Assembly: GCA_947454305.1 (NCBI GenBank)
Contig: CANGJE010000001.1
Coordinates: 33,497-97,496, forward strand
DNA length: 64,000 bases
Origin: Oxalobacteraceae bacterium
GTDB lineage: Bacteria > Pseudomonadota > Gammaproteobacteria > Burkholderiales > Burkholderiaceae_D
Reading direction: 5' to 3'
Part shown: positions 1-9,167 of the stretch, piece by piece
How the letters are laid out: every line of letters starts with the position of its first letter
Position numbering within the stretch: the first letter of the stretch is position 1
Position numbers and translations under genes: made by a program
The notes under the pieces: model-generated
Databases searched by the model: none
Seen by the model: the letters and a program-made list of their open reading frames with translations, nothing else
Told to the model about the DNA's origin: nothing

Positions 1-30
1 TAAGTTGAAAAATAAATCTGGGAGACAAGC

Positions 31-1074
31 ATGGAAAAAATAAAACTAGGAACCAGTGATTTACATGTATCGAAAATCTGCTTGGGCACGATGACGTTTG
101 GCGAGCAAAATACTGAAGCTGAAGGCCACAGCCAACTCGACTACGCACTAGAGCGCGGCATCAATTTTATCGATACCGCGGAGCTGTACCCTGTCATGCC
201 AAGTGCAGAGACTTATTCATCCACCGAGACCATCATCGGTAACTGGCTAAAAAAATCGGGACAACGTAAAAATGTTGTCCTAGCGACTAAAGTCGCTGGC
301 CCATCAAAATTTATGACCTGGATTCGTAACGGGGAAAATAATTTTGATCGTAAAAATATTCGCGCCGCTGTTGAAGCCAGCTTAAAGCGTCTGCAAACAG
401 ATTACATTGATCTCTACCAGTTGCACTGGCCAAGCCGTAACGTTCCAGTGTTTGGGCAGTTATTTTTTAATCCTGAGCATGATCGTCCTTGTGTGGCCAT
501 TGAAGAAACTCTTCAAGTACTTCAAGAGTTGATAGCGGAAGGAAAAATTCGTTACATCGGCGTCTCAAATGAAAGCTCATGGGGCGTGTCAGAATTTGTA
601 CACCGCTCGCAAACCATGGGCTTGCCTCGCATCGTATCGATTCAAAATGGCTACCACTTAGCGAATCGTTGCTTCGAAAGCGGGCTAGATGAAACCTGCC
701 ACCGTGAAGACGTCGGTATGTTGGCGTATAGCCCTTTAGCCTTCGGTCAGTTGACTGGTAAGTACATAGAAAATCCTCAGGCAGAGGGACGTCTTACCCA
801 TTTCCCCCCCAGCTGGAGTCCACGCTATCTGCGCCCTCTCGTGCTGGAAGCGACTAAGCGCTATATGAAAATCGCAAAAGACAATGGCATGACCGCCACT
901 CAACTTGCGCTCGCCTGGTGCTACACCCGCTGGTTTATTGCTTCAACCATCATTGGTGCAACATCGATTGATCAACTGGCGTATGACATTGATGCCTACT
1001 CCATCAAACTATCAGATGACGTCGTCAAGCAGATCAATGCCGTTCATGCGGAGTTCATGAATCCGGGTCAATAA
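31..1074 (+). CDS. tas: Tas-like NADPH-dependent aldo/keto reductase
   Basis: The 347-residue product is a single-domain (TIM-barrel) cytoplasmic aldo/keto reductase that reduces carbonyls with NADPH. The catalytic tetrad is visible as Asp48, Tyr53 (FIDTAELYP), Lys87 (LATKVAG) and His132 (LYQLHWPSR). The C-terminal cofactor-phosphate region IIGATSIDQL is present. Length and the opening GTMTFGEQN match E. coli Tas closely. The start is supported by GGGAGA a few bases before ATG. The physiological substrate cannot be read from the sequence. It stands alone, convergent with dgkA. Confidence 0.9.
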   Translation: MEKIKLGTSDLHVSKICLGTMTFGEQNTEAEGHSQLDYALERGINFIDTAELYPVMPSAETYSSTETIIGNWLKKSGQRKNVVLATKVAGPSKFMTWIRNGENNFDRKNIRAAVEASLKRLQTDYIDLYQLHWPSRNVPVFGQLFFNPEHDRPCVAIEETLQVLQELIAEGKIRYIGVSNESSWGVSEFVHRSQTMGLPRIVSIQNGYHLANRCFESGLDETCHREDVGMLAYSPLAFGQLTGKYIENPQAEGRLTHFPPSWSPRYLRPLVLEATKRYMKIAKDNGMTATQLALAWCYTRWFIASTIIGATSIDQLAYDIDAYSIKLSDDVVKQINAVHAEFMNPGQ

Positions 1075-1100
1075 GAAATACCTTGGGAAATTTAGTTACT

Positions 1101-1132
1101 GCTTGGTGAGTCCGGTAACGAACTCACCAAGC
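1101..1132. terminator. Perfect 11-bp hairpin between convergent genes
   Basis: GCTTGGTGAGT and ACTCACCAAGC form a perfect 11-bp stem with a 10-base loop between the aldo/keto reductase and dgkA. The right arm overlaps the dgkA stop codon. No clear T run follows on either strand, so this is a likely but non-canonical shared transcription end. Confidence 0.5.
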
Positions 1133-1522
1133 AATGAGAGGACCAACAATGATGCCCCAGGTCGCCAGGGCTAATAAGAAGGCGAGCATCACAGCAGCGC
1201 TGCCAAGATCCTTAGCATTTTTAGATAAAGGATTGCGATCGAGGGAAACGCGATCTACCACCGCTTCAATCGCTGAGTTAATTAACTCAATGATTAACAC
1301 TAAAAGCAATACGGCAATCAACGCTAACCGTTCAAGTGCTGTCACCGGTAAAAATAATGCAATCACAATGCCGGGGACAGCAATCATCAGCTCTTGTCGA
1401 AAAGCGTGCTCGTACTTCAATGCGGTGCGAAACCCATCAATCGAGTAAAACACGGCCGAAAAAATCCGCTTGAATCCGCTCTTGCTCTTAAATTCGCTAA
1501 TAGGCTGACCGATATCGCTCAT
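1124..1522 (-). CDS. dgkA: Diacylglycerol kinase
   Basis: This is a small integral inner-membrane kinase (132 residues) that phosphorylates diacylglycerol to phosphatidate, recycling lipid released during envelope synthesis. Three hydrophobic segments (about 46-61, 66-84 and 108-128) follow an amphipathic N terminus. The DgkA signature ELINSAIEAVVDR lies at 79-91; Glu86 corresponds to the catalytic Glu76 of E. coli DgkA. It ends 3 bases before the next minus-strand stop-start junction region of lutB and may be transcribed from the lut promoter. Confidence 0.93.
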   Translation of the reverse strand: MSDIGQPISEFKSKSGFKRIFSAVFYSIDGFRTALKYEHAFRQELMIAVPGIVIALFLPVTALERLALIAVLLLVLIIELINSAIEAVVDRVSLDRNPLSKNAKDLGSAAVMLAFLLALATWGIIVGPLIAW

Positions 1523-1525
1523 AAA

Positions 1526-2941
1526 TCAGATTTTTGTTTTTTCTTGATAAAGCTCCCGGAACGTCTTACCTGAGGGGGCTGGCATGTCGCGATTATCCGT
1601 CCATCCTGCTGCCAATGGCAATGAATGTATTAAACGTTGTTGCCCGCCCATGAATTTGAGCATACGCGCTGCCATTTTAGTAGCAAATCGATAAAGTACT
1701 GGCCGCTTTGTCACAAAGGCCCACATAGCAAACGCGAAATACTCAAAGCCAGGACGCAACCCGCGATCAAACTGCTTTTCTCTTAATTTTCTGAGCAAAT
1801 CAGGCAATGGAATTTTCACCGGACAGGCAACGTGACACTCACCACATAAGGTTGATGCGTGTGGAAGGTCGAGTGTTTTTTCAATGCCAACGTAAGACGG
1901 TGTCAACACGCTACCCATAGGGCCAGGGTAAACCCAGCCATAGGTATGACCACCAATTTTTTGATACACGGGACAATGATTCATACAAGCGCCACAACGT
2001 ATGCAGCGAAGCATGTCTTGAAATTCGCTTCCGATTAGGCCTGTACGACCGGCATCAACCAACACGAAATACATGTGCTCGGGTCCATCTTTTTCATCAC
2101 TGGCGCGTGGCCCAGTGAGTAAAGAAAAATAATTCGAAATCGACTGACCTGTCGCTGAGCGTGGCAGTAAACGCATAACCGTTGCCAGATCGGATAAGGT
2201 CGGCAAAACTTTTTCAATACCGGTCACCACCACATGCACCTTAGGCGGCATGATGGTGCACATACCTTCGTTGCCTTCATTCGTTACAACAGCAACAGAT
2301 CCTGATTCAGCGATGATGAAATTCCCACCAGTTACACCCATGTCCGCCGACAAAAACTGAGGACGCAACATTTCGCGCGCCTCGCGTGTCATTTCGGTGA
2401 TGTCCGTCAATCGTGGCTTTTGGTGCACTCTAGCGAAAAGATCAGCGACTTCTTCTTTGTCTTTATGAATAACCGGAGCGATGATGTGAGACGGTGGTTC
2501 GTTATCGTTAATCTGCAGGATGTATTCACCCAAATCCGTCTCAACTGGCGTTATACCTGCCTCTTCCAAAGCGCGATTCAGTTGCATCTCTTCTGAGACC
2601 ATCGATTTCGATTTAGTGACTTTTTTCACGCCATGCTTTTTAGCGATTTCAACCACCAGCTTGGATGCCTGTTCAGCAGTCTCGGCATACAACACTGTTG
2701 CACCACGTCGTGTCGCTTCTTTTTCAAACGTTGCTAACCAGACATCAAGATTGTCGATAGCACGCATGCGACGTTCAACGGCAGCATCACGCGTTGCTTC
2801 GAAATCATCTAATTCAGTAATTGCTTGCGCACGCGCACCGACAAATCGACCTGCAAATTTTTTGAGTGTTTGTTGTAGTCGTTGATCCGCCAGTTTTTCT
2901 CCGGCGCGTGATTTGAAATGCATTGTCTGAACTTGCATCAC
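1526..2941 (-). CDS. lutB: LutB iron-sulfur subunit of L-lactate oxidation complex
   Basis: LutB is the iron-sulfur subunit of the LutABC system, which oxidises L-lactate to pyruvate and feeds electrons to the quinone pool. The 471-residue protein has an N-terminal LUD domain (about 60-300) and two 4Fe-4S cysteine sets: C313/C316/C319 with C323 (CIRCGACMNHCP), and C366/C369/C373 (CGECHVACP). Translation is coupled to lutA: GTGATG overlaps the lutA TGA stop, and AGGAGATGTG is the ribosome site. The start is either GTG at 2941 or ATG at 2938. lutC is not adjacent but lies near 14.4-15.0 kb. Confidence 0.93.
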   Translation of the reverse strand: MMQVQTMHFKSRAGEKLADQRLQQTLKKFAGRFVGARAQAITELDDFEATRDAAVERRMRAIDNLDVWLATFEKEATRRGATVLYAETAEQASKLVVEIAKKHGVKKVTKSKSMVSEEMQLNRALEEAGITPVETDLGEYILQINDNEPPSHIIAPVIHKDKEEVADLFARVHQKPRLTDITEMTREAREMLRPQFLSADMGVTGGNFIIAESGSVAVVTNEGNEGMCTIMPPKVHVVVTGIEKVLPTLSDLATVMRLLPRSATGQSISNYFSLLTGPRASDEKDGPEHMYFVLVDAGRTGLIGSEFQDMLRCIRCGACMNHCPVYQKIGGHTYGWVYPGPMGSVLTPSYVGIEKTLDLPHASTLCGECHVACPVKIPLPDLLRKLREKQFDRGLRPGFEYFAFAMWAFVTKRPVLYRFATKMAARMLKFMGGQQRLIHSLPLAAGWTDNRDMPAPSGKTFRELYQEKTKI

Positions 2942-3675
2942 ACATCTCCTGAAAGAACTTGAGCAACATGCAGTACGCGAGTTGTCGTGTCACCCGTGCG
3001 ACGCAGTCGACCTTCAATATTTAGCATGCAGCCCAGATCACCCAACACCACGGCATCAGCACCACTCGCATGAATATTCGCGCATTTATCATCAACAATC
3101 GCTTTTGAAATATCGCCGTATTTAACAGCAAAGGTACCGCCAAAACCGCAACATACCCGCGCTTCATTCATTTCTTTTAGCTCAACGCCGACGCGTTTAG
3201 CTAATAATTCGCGCGGCTGCTTTTGCACACCCAGCTCGCGCAAGCCTGAGCAGGAATCATGATACGTAACTGTTCCTTTAAAACTACCCGCAGTAGGCGT
3301 AGGCAATGTCTGCATATTAACTACGCTGGCAAGAAAATCAGTTAGCTCATACACGCGCGACTTTATCTTAGCCAAGCGCTCAAGCAACGCAGGATGGCCG
3401 GCGAACAAATCATCGTAATGTGTTTTGATGGTGCCACCGCACGAACCAGAGGGGATAACGATGTAGTCGAAGCCTTCAAACTCATCGAGAAATTTCTCAG
3501 CTAATTCACGGGCGGCCGCTTTGTTACCGCCGCTATATGCCGGTTGTCCGCAGCAGGTTTGACTGGTTGGAACAACCACCTCGCAACCAGCAGACTCCAA
3601 CAGTTTGATCGCAGAGAAGCCTATCTCTGGACGCATTACATCGATCAAACAAGTTACGAATAATCCCACGCGCAT
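2938..3675 (-). CDS. lutA: LutA cysteine-rich subunit of L-lactate oxidation complex
   Basis: LutA (245 residues) is the cysteine-rich CCG-domain partner of LutB, related to the C subunit of glycolate oxidase and heterodisulfide reductase. Two CCG repeats are visible: TCCGQPAYSGG (Cys41-42) and VCCGFGGTF (Cys175-176), which together bind an iron-sulfur centre. I chose ATG 3675 (MRVGLFVTCLIDV, preceded by GGAGACAGAG). The frame stays open 41 codons further upstream, but that stretch is not LutA-like. It overlaps lutB by 4 bases and diverges from an IclR regulator. Confidence 0.92.
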   Translation of the reverse strand: MRVGLFVTCLIDVMRPEIGFSAIKLLESAGCEVVVPTSQTCCGQPAYSGGNKAAARELAEKFLDEFEGFDYIVIPSGSCGGTIKTHYDDLFAGHPALLERLAKIKSRVYELTDFLASVVNMQTLPTPTAGSFKGTVTYHDSCSGLRELGVQKQPRELLAKRVGVELKEMNEARVCCGFGGTFAVKYGDISKAIVDDKCANIHASGADAVVLGDLGCMLNIEGRLRRTGDTTTRVLHVAQVLSGDV

Positions 3676-3862
3676 TCTCTGTCTCCATGAATTCAGGGTG
3701 TACCCGATAGGGGCAAAGCCAGCGGCAGCAGCACCGGTGTATCGCAAGCTTTGACGGGTAATTTTTATAGTGGAGAGATTATCAATGGATAAACCCACCT
3801 TGTGGCATCACATGCCCATGAAATAAATTTGCCCAGGCAGCTGAAATCTTTATCGCCCGGTC

Positions 3863-3892
3863 TTGTAATGGCGTTTCACATTATGGTATAAA
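3863..3892 (+). promoter_or_regulatory. Predicted sigma70 promoter of the iclR-type gene
   Basis: TTGTAA and TATAAA are separated by 18 bp, in the lutA/iclR divergent region and upstream of the ATG at 3921. An imperfect palindrome, GTTT-N13-AAAC at 3873-3893, overlaps the -10 element and could be a regulator site. The assignment rests on consensus matching only. Confidence 0.4.
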
Positions 3893-3920
3893 CTATTTAT
3901 TGCATCGCATCAAAAGAACC

Positions 3921-4700
3921 ATGAAACACGACTCTCCTGCAAACAGCGACAAGACTTCTATTCAGGTGATCGAGCGGATGATGGCCCTGCTGGATGCACT
4001 AGCCAGCTACCCCGATCCCGTCAGCCTAAAAGAATTGGCGACAGCCACTGGGCTGCATCCATCGACCGCTCACCGCATTTTGAACGATATGGTGGCCAAG
4101 CGCTTCGTCGATCGATCAGAGCCAGGCACCTATCGTTTGGGTATGCGTCTTCTGGAACTCGGCAATATTGTTAAAAGCCGTCTGAATGTCCGCGAGGCGG
4201 CACTGCCGTATATGCAAGCCTTGCATCGCAAGACCCAGCAAACCGTAAATCTCTCCGTTCGCCAAGGTGATGAGATTGTGTATATCGACAGGGCGTTCTC
4301 AGAACGCTCAGGTATGCAAGTTGTACGAGCCATTGGTGGTCGCGCACCGCTGCATCTGACATCGATAGGCAAATTATTTTTATCGGTTGATGATGCCAAA
4401 CTCGTTCGCGCCTACGCAACTCGCACAGGACTGGCTGGGAATAATAAAAACTCAATTACTGATCTGGCCAAACTCGAGCGAGAACTATCGTTAGTCCGCG
4501 CGCGCGGCTATGCACGAGACAACGAAGAATTAGAGTTGGGGGTCCGTTGCATGGCAGCGGGAGTGCGCGATGATGCCGGCCGACTGATTGCAGGTCTCTC
4601 CATCTCTGCACCCGCTGATCGACTGAGTGATGAATGGCTCGATGACTTGATCGCAACGACGACCGATATTTCCTCGGTACTCGGGTACCGATCTGCCTAA
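3921..4700 (+). CDS. IclR-family transcriptional regulator
   Basis: The 259-residue cytoplasmic regulator has an N-terminal winged helix-turn-helix (about 14-75; SLKELATATGLHPSTAHRIL is the helical core) and a C-terminal IclR effector-binding domain from about 90 to the end. It is transcribed divergently from lutA-lutB, which suggests control of lactate or another 2-hydroxyacid catabolic operon. That target is inference. ATG 3921 was preferred over an in-frame TTG at 3900, because the family N terminus before the helix-turn-helix is short and variable. A strong terminator follows. Confidence 0.88.
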   Translation: MKHDSPANSDKTSIQVIERMMALLDALASYPDPVSLKELATATGLHPSTAHRILNDMVAKRFVDRSEPGTYRLGMRLLELGNIVKSRLNVREAALPYMQALHRKTQQTVNLSVRQGDEIVYIDRAFSERSGMQVVRAIGGRAPLHLTSIGKLFLSVDDAKLVRAYATRTGLAGNNKNSITDLAKLERELSLVRARGYARDNEELELGVRCMAAGVRDDAGRLIAGLSISAPADRLSDEWLDDLIATTTDISSVLGYRSA

Positions 4701-4751
4701 TCACAGCAGCCTCAGTTGCTACAAATAGCTACGTAACTTACGTCAGCGCAT

Positions 4752-4782
4752 AAAAAAAGCGAACTATCAGTTCGCTTTTTTT
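4752..4782. terminator. Bidirectional rho-independent terminator
   Basis: GCGAAC-TATCA-GTTCGC is flanked by A7 and T7 runs, so it can end transcription of the convergent iclR-type gene and pbpG. Confidence 0.9.
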
Positions 4783-4801
4783 ATCTACATTTCAGATCAC
4801 G

Positions 4802-5866
4802 TTAACTACGATTCGCAGCACGCAGTGACATCGCCGATGCACCGCGATTCTCTAGCCACTTACGAATACGACCTGCATCAGCTAAACGCGACTGCTTGCT
4901 CTTGGAATCAAGGAAAATCATCACAACAGGTCGACCCGACACATGGACTTGCATGACCAAGCAACGTCCTGCCTCAGAGATATAACCGGTCTTCTGCAGG
5001 CCAATTTCCCAATCCGGATTTTCAATCAAACCATTCGAATTGCGGTACTGAAGCATACGGCCACCTGGATCAACCACGTAGCGACTGTCCGTTGAATATT
5101 GGCGAATCAAAGGATGCTGATATGCCGCCATAACGAGCTTTGCCAAATCGCGAGCACTCGATACATTAGAACTGGATAGGCCTGTGGAATCCGAAAAACG
5201 TGAACCCACCATGCCTAATGCCATCGCTTTGGCATTCATCGCTGCCACAAAGGCGCTAATGCCACCGGGGTAATGACGGCCTAACGCTGCGGCAGCACGA
5301 TTTTCTGAGCTCATCAAAGCAATGTGCAGCATGTTTGAGCGCGAAAGCTGTGAACCTACGCGCAGACGTGAATGACTAAACTTCTCACGATCAACATCAT
5401 CTTCGGTGACGGTGAGAATTTCATCCAGATCTTGATTCGCCTCGACCACGACCAAACTCGTCATAAGCTTAGTAATCGAAGCGATTGGTAGTGAAATTTC
5501 AGCATTTTTCTCGAACAGAACTTCGCTCGTTGAGTGATCGAGCACCAATGCCGCATTTGAATTCAGATCGAGGGGATCACGGGTCAGGCTGAGACCCGCT
5601 AAATCACCCGCAGTAACCATAGGCGGAACACCCGACAATGCAGCAGCAAAGGCAACGCGATGAAAACCGCTCTTGCGCTTACCCTGAACCGACAGACTGG
5701 CGTTGATAACCCTCGCGCGATGATTGGACTGAGCCGATTTCGCTGACGATGATGATTTTTTACTAACCGTCTTTTCTGATTTGTGGCTATTAGCACCCTC
5801 AACCAACGGGGTGAATAAGACCGCTGCAAGCGCTAAAACGCTCGCTTTTCTAACAATGCTGCGCAT
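4802..5866 (-). CDS. pbpG: D-alanyl-D-alanine endopeptidase (PBP7/PbpG type)
   Basis: A periplasmic penicillin-binding protein of the S11 serine peptidase family, which cleaves peptidoglycan cross-links or stem peptides. The 354-residue product has a signal peptide (about 1-25), a basic Ser/Lys-rich linker (30-50), and the three active-site motifs in order: SITK (Ser130, Lys133), SEN (187-189) and KTG (292-294). The start at 5866 is set by GGAGTCGGG just before ATG and by the signal sequence. The frame is open a further 21 codons upstream, but those residues do not look like a secretion signal. Confidence 0.9.
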   Translation of the reverse strand: MRSIVRKASVLALAAVLFTPLVEGANSHKSEKTVSKKSSSSAKSAQSNHRARVINASLSVQGKRKSGFHRVAFAAALSGVPPMVTAGDLAGLSLTRDPLDLNSNAALVLDHSTSEVLFEKNAEISLPIASITKLMTSLVVVEANQDLDEILTVTEDDVDREKFSHSRLRVGSQLSRSNMLHIALMSSENRAAAALGRHYPGGISAFVAAMNAKAMALGMVGSRFSDSTGLSSSNVSSARDLAKLVMAAYQHPLIRQYSTDSRYVVDPGGRMLQYRNSNGLIENPDWEIGLQKTGYISEAGRCLVMQVHVSGRPVVMIFLDSKSKQSRLADAGRIRKWLENRGASAMSLRAANRS

Positions 5867-6050
5867 CCCGACTCCATACTTTGATGCAAAAATTTGGTTG
5901 CAGTTTAGCAAAATTTCGAAAAACCGCAAGTGAATTAAAGGCTTAGGTGAAGTAATTAAACAAACTTATTACCGCACATTATCTTTTAATAACATTTTGC
6001 ATTAAACAACATTGAGCCTATCCGCGCAAGCATCGTTAAGCAAACCTCAA

Positions 6051-7118
6051 TTAAATAGCTTCCGCGATGGCTTTCCCAAGATCGGCAGTCTTCGCCTTAC
6101 CACCCATATCGGGAGTAAAGGGCGCATCTTTAGGACCTGCCTCCAACACAGACTCAATAGCGCGAACAACGGCGGCGCCCGCTTCGGAATAACCAAAATG
6201 ATCCAGCATCATTGCGCCACACCAGATCTGCCCGATAGGGTTAGCCAAGCCTTTACCCGCGATGTCTGGGGCTGAGCCATGGACGGGTTCAAACAGTGAG
6301 GGATACAGACCTTCGGGATTGATATTCGCGGAGGGTGCGATCGCAATCGTGCCGGTACATGCAGGGCCAAGGTCCGACAAAATATCGCCAAACAAATTAG
6401 ACGCAACCACCACATCAAACCAATCCGGATTTTTAACGAAATGAGCGCACAAAATATCGATGTGGAATTTATCTACTTTAATATCAGGATAAGACTTCGT
6501 CATCTCAGCGACTCGCTCATCCCAGTAAGGCATGGTGATTGAAATACCGTTTGATTTTGTCGCTGACGTTACGTGTTTTTTGGGACGCTTCTGCGCCAAC
6601 TCAAAGGCATATTTCAAGATGCGATCAACACCGGTACGCGAAAATACACTTTCCTGGAAAACCACTTCGCGGGAGGTGCCCTCATACATACGACCCCCAA
6701 CAGAAGAATACTCACCCTCGGTATTTTCACGCACAACATAAAAATCAATGTCACCCGCCTTGCGGTTAGCCAAGGGCGATGGAATACCCGGCATCAATCG
6801 GCATGGCCGCAGATTGACGTACTGATCAAATTCACGACGGAACTTCAGTAATGATCCCCACAACGATATATGGTCAGGAACAATGTCTGGCCAACCCACG
6901 GCACCAAAATAAATAGCATCGTGATGACCGATCTGATCTTTCCAATTGTCAGGCATCATCTGACCGTGCTTTGCAAAATACTCACAGCTAGCAAAATCAA
7001 AATGATCAAAATTCAGTTGGATTCCAAATTTTCTTGTCACCGCATCGAGAACACGCAAACCTTCGGGAATGACTTCACGACCGATACCATCGCCTGCAAT
7101 CACGGCTATTTTTTTCAT
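6051..7118 (-). CDS. dmlA: D-malate / tartrate dehydrogenase (decarboxylating)
   Basis: This 355-residue member of the isocitrate/isopropylmalate dehydrogenase family oxidatively decarboxylates D-malate (and tartrate or isopropylmalate to varying degrees) using NAD and a divalent metal. The stretches FGAVGWPD, ENTEGEYSS and ATKSNGI, and the metal-site Asp residues in ASNLFGDILSDLG, match E. coli DmlA almost word for word. ATG 7118 is preceded by GGAG. It sits 5 bases after the nitroreductase stop, as the last gene of a minus-strand run starting at the HDAC-family gene. Confidence 0.9.
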   Translation of the reverse strand: MKKIAVIAGDGIGREVIPEGLRVLDAVTRKFGIQLNFDHFDFASCEYFAKHGQMMPDNWKDQIGHHDAIYFGAVGWPDIVPDHISLWGSLLKFRREFDQYVNLRPCRLMPGIPSPLANRKAGDIDFYVVRENTEGEYSSVGGRMYEGTSREVVFQESVFSRTGVDRILKYAFELAQKRPKKHVTSATKSNGISITMPYWDERVAEMTKSYPDIKVDKFHIDILCAHFVKNPDWFDVVVASNLFGDILSDLGPACTGTIAIAPSANINPEGLYPSLFEPVHGSAPDIAGKGLANPIGQIWCGAMMLDHFGYSEAGAAVVRAIESVLEAGPKDAPFTPDMGGKAKTADLGKAIAEAI

Positions 7119-7123
7119 TATTA

Positions 7124-7819
7124 TTACTCCATGAATTTTGCGAATCCCGAAAGGGGTTCGCGTTCTGTTATTAGGGTGTTTTCTATTTTTTCTTGATCCG
7201 CATAACCTAACGCCATACCACATACCACCTGCTCACTCTCAGGCAATTCCAATACCTGAGATATGACTTTATGAAACTGTGTAAATGCTGCTTGAGGGCA
7301 TGTATCCAATCCGCGCGCACGAGCAGCGATCATTACACTTTGTAAAAACATACCGTAATCAAGCCATGAACCTTGTTCCATGACCCGATCAATCGTAAAA
7401 ATTAAACCCACCGGCGCGTCAAAAAATTGATAGTTGCGTCCGTGCTGAGCTTGCATGCCTGATTTATTCTCGCGGGTTAGCCCGAGCAAGGCATATAAAT
7501 CCCAGCCAACTTTGCGTCGACGATCAACATACGGCGCCACCCACTTCAAAGGGTAGTAGTTATATTCTTCTTTATGCTCACTCACCTTTTCTGGATCAAG
7601 ATAAGTCGCCATGATTTCATCGGACAAGCGTTGACGCGTTGATCCGGTCAGTACATACACTTTCCAAGGCTGTGTATTCGATCCAGAGGGTGCGCGTGCT
7701 GCAACCGACAAGAGCTCTTGAATATCTTCATGAGCTACTGGTGTAGGAAGAAAAGCGCGAATTGAACGTCGTGAGGTAATCGCTTCATCGACGATTTTTT
7801 GTTCGGGTGTTCTGATCAT
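7124..7819 (-). CDS. Nitroreductase-family FMN oxidoreductase
   Basis: The 231-residue flavoprotein of the nitroreductase fold has the FMN-phosphate contact region RRSIRAF near the N terminus, APSGSNTQPW around residue 42-51, and the distal glycine-rich CGMALGYAD. Such enzymes reduce nitro compounds, quinones or enals with NAD(P)H. The substrate is not predictable. It is 11 bases downstream of the thioesterase gene and 5 bases upstream of dmlA, so it is almost certainly co-transcribed with both. Confidence 0.87.
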   Translation of the reverse strand: MIRTPEQKIVDEAITSRRSIRAFLPTPVAHEDIQELLSVAARAPSGSNTQPWKVYVLTGSTRQRLSDEIMATYLDPEKVSEHKEEYNYYPLKWVAPYVDRRRKVGWDLYALLGLTRENKSGMQAQHGRNYQFFDAPVGLIFTIDRVMEQGSWLDYGMFLQSVMIAARARGLDTCPQAAFTQFHKVISQVLELPESEQVVCGMALGYADQEKIENTLITEREPLSGFAKFME

Positions 7820-7830
7820 GTTGAGTCTCT

Positions 7831-8271
7831 TTACGGAGTAACGACTTGCAGAGATTCCAGCAAAGCCCGTGCCTTAGGCGGGATAGGCGTTGGCTTACGG
7901 GAGATGCGATCGACATACACATGCACGAAGTGTCCTTGTGCAGAAGCGATGTGATCATCACCTCGGAAAATACCGACTTCATAACGTACGCTGGATTTTC
8001 CTAGCTGCGTCACGCACAGACCGGCCGTTACTTGGTCAGGAAATGAGACAGAAGAAAAATAATTGCAGTGCGTCTCGACTACTAAACCAATCGCTTCACC
8101 ATTCTGAATATCCAGCGTTTCATTCACAATCAGATACTCGTTAACAATCGTATCGAACCACTGATAGTAGACAACGTTGTTTACATGACCGTAAACATCA
8201 TTGTCAGACCAGCGCGTAGTAATGGGAAGAAAATGGCGGAAGTGATCGCGTGTTTTTGCTGTATCTCTCAT
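7831..8271 (-). CDS. Acyl-CoA thioesterase (4HBT hotdog fold)
   Basis: The 146-residue hotdog-fold thioesterase has the 4-hydroxybenzoyl-CoA-thioesterase signature RWSDNDVYGHVNN (catalytic Asp in the SDND segment). Family members hydrolyse short to medium acyl-CoA esters in the cytoplasm. Its ATG overlaps the stop of the EamA exporter gene by one base (TAATG), so the two are translationally coupled. Confidence 0.88.
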   Translation of the reverse strand: MRDTAKTRDHFRHFLPITTRWSDNDVYGHVNNVVYYQWFDTIVNEYLIVNETLDIQNGEAIGLVVETHCNYFSSVSFPDQVTAGLCVTQLGKSSVRYEVGIFRGDDHIASAQGHFVHVYVDRISRKPTPIPPKARALLESLQVVTP

Positions 8272-9167
8272 TAGTATTTTTTAACTACAAAAGCCACGCC
8301 TAAAGCTGCTACTACCATTCCCAGCGCACCCGCAAGCGTGAGGGTTTCATCGAACAATAACCACGCCATTAGGGAAGTAACAGCTGGCGTTAAATACATC
8401 ACACTGGAAACACGGGTGGCTGCATTTTTCCTTATCAATACATAAAGCAAAAACATCGCTCCGATCGACAAAGCAAGCACAGCCCAAGCCAGCGCGCCTA
8501 TGAATTGCGTCGTCCATTGTACTGCGTGTAAACCGAAAGTTAGATTTTCAAAAAAGTAGGCAAATGGCAAGGTCACTAAAGCAGCAGCAGCAAACTGAAT
8601 CACTGCGCCAAACCGCAAATCAAAACGCGGACAAAACCGCTTTTGATATATCGTACCCGCCGTAATACTTAATAAGGCCACAACACAAAGCAGCACACCG
8701 ATAACCGAGACACCTGCAGAACTTAACTTGTGACTGACCACCATTGACACACCCAACAAACCCGCCAGCAAACCTAACCATTGAGTCAGTCTCACCTTCT
8801 CTCCGATTCGACTCGCAGCAAAGGCCGTCAACACCGGTTGAATACTAATAATCAGCGCTGCCAGACCCGCCGGCATACCCAAAGAAATCGCTACCCATAC
8901 TCCCGATAAATAACCCGCTTGAACTAAAACACCCGACACCGCGATATGACGAACGATGCCGCGAGGCCAGGGAGCGCGCACAAGAACCAACGTAGGTAAC
9001 AAAACTAAAACAACACCGCTATAACGCAAAAATAAAAAGGTCAGCGGGGGTGCATAGGGCAAACCAAATTTTGCGACTATAAAACCTGTACTCCATATAA
9101 ACACAAATACCAATGGAGTAAGTGCATTAATCAGCGGATGACCGGGTGATTCGTGTAACTCGCTCAA
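8271..9167 (-). CDS. EamA/DMT-superfamily membrane transporter
   Basis: The 298-residue polytopic membrane protein has ten hydrophobic segments arranged as two EamA repeats, typical of the drug/metabolite transporter superfamily (often metabolite or amino-acid exporters). It begins with TTG overlapping the stop of the upstream HDAC-family gene (TTGA), preceded by a good GGGAG ribosome site, so the unusual start is credible. The substrate is unknown. Confidence 0.87.
   Translation of the reverse strand: MSELHESPGHPLINALTPLVFVFIWSTGFIVAKFGLPYAPPLTFLFLRYSGVVLVLLPTLVLVRAPWPRGIVRHIAVSGVLVQAGYLSGVWVAISLGMPAGLAALIISIQPVLTAFAASRIGEKVRLTQWLGLLAGLLGVSMVVSHKLSSAGVSVIGVLLCVVALLSITAGTIYQKRFCPRFDLRFGAVIQFAAAALVTLPFAYFFENLTFGLHAVQWTTQFIGALAWAVLALSIGAMFLLYVLIRKNAATRVSSVMYLTPAVTSLMAWLLFDETLTLAGALGMVVAALGVAFVVKKY

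Noticed and set aside
3676..3798. Longer lutA start at 3798
   Set aside because: The 41 extra residues are not LutA-like, and ATG 3675 has its own ribosome site.
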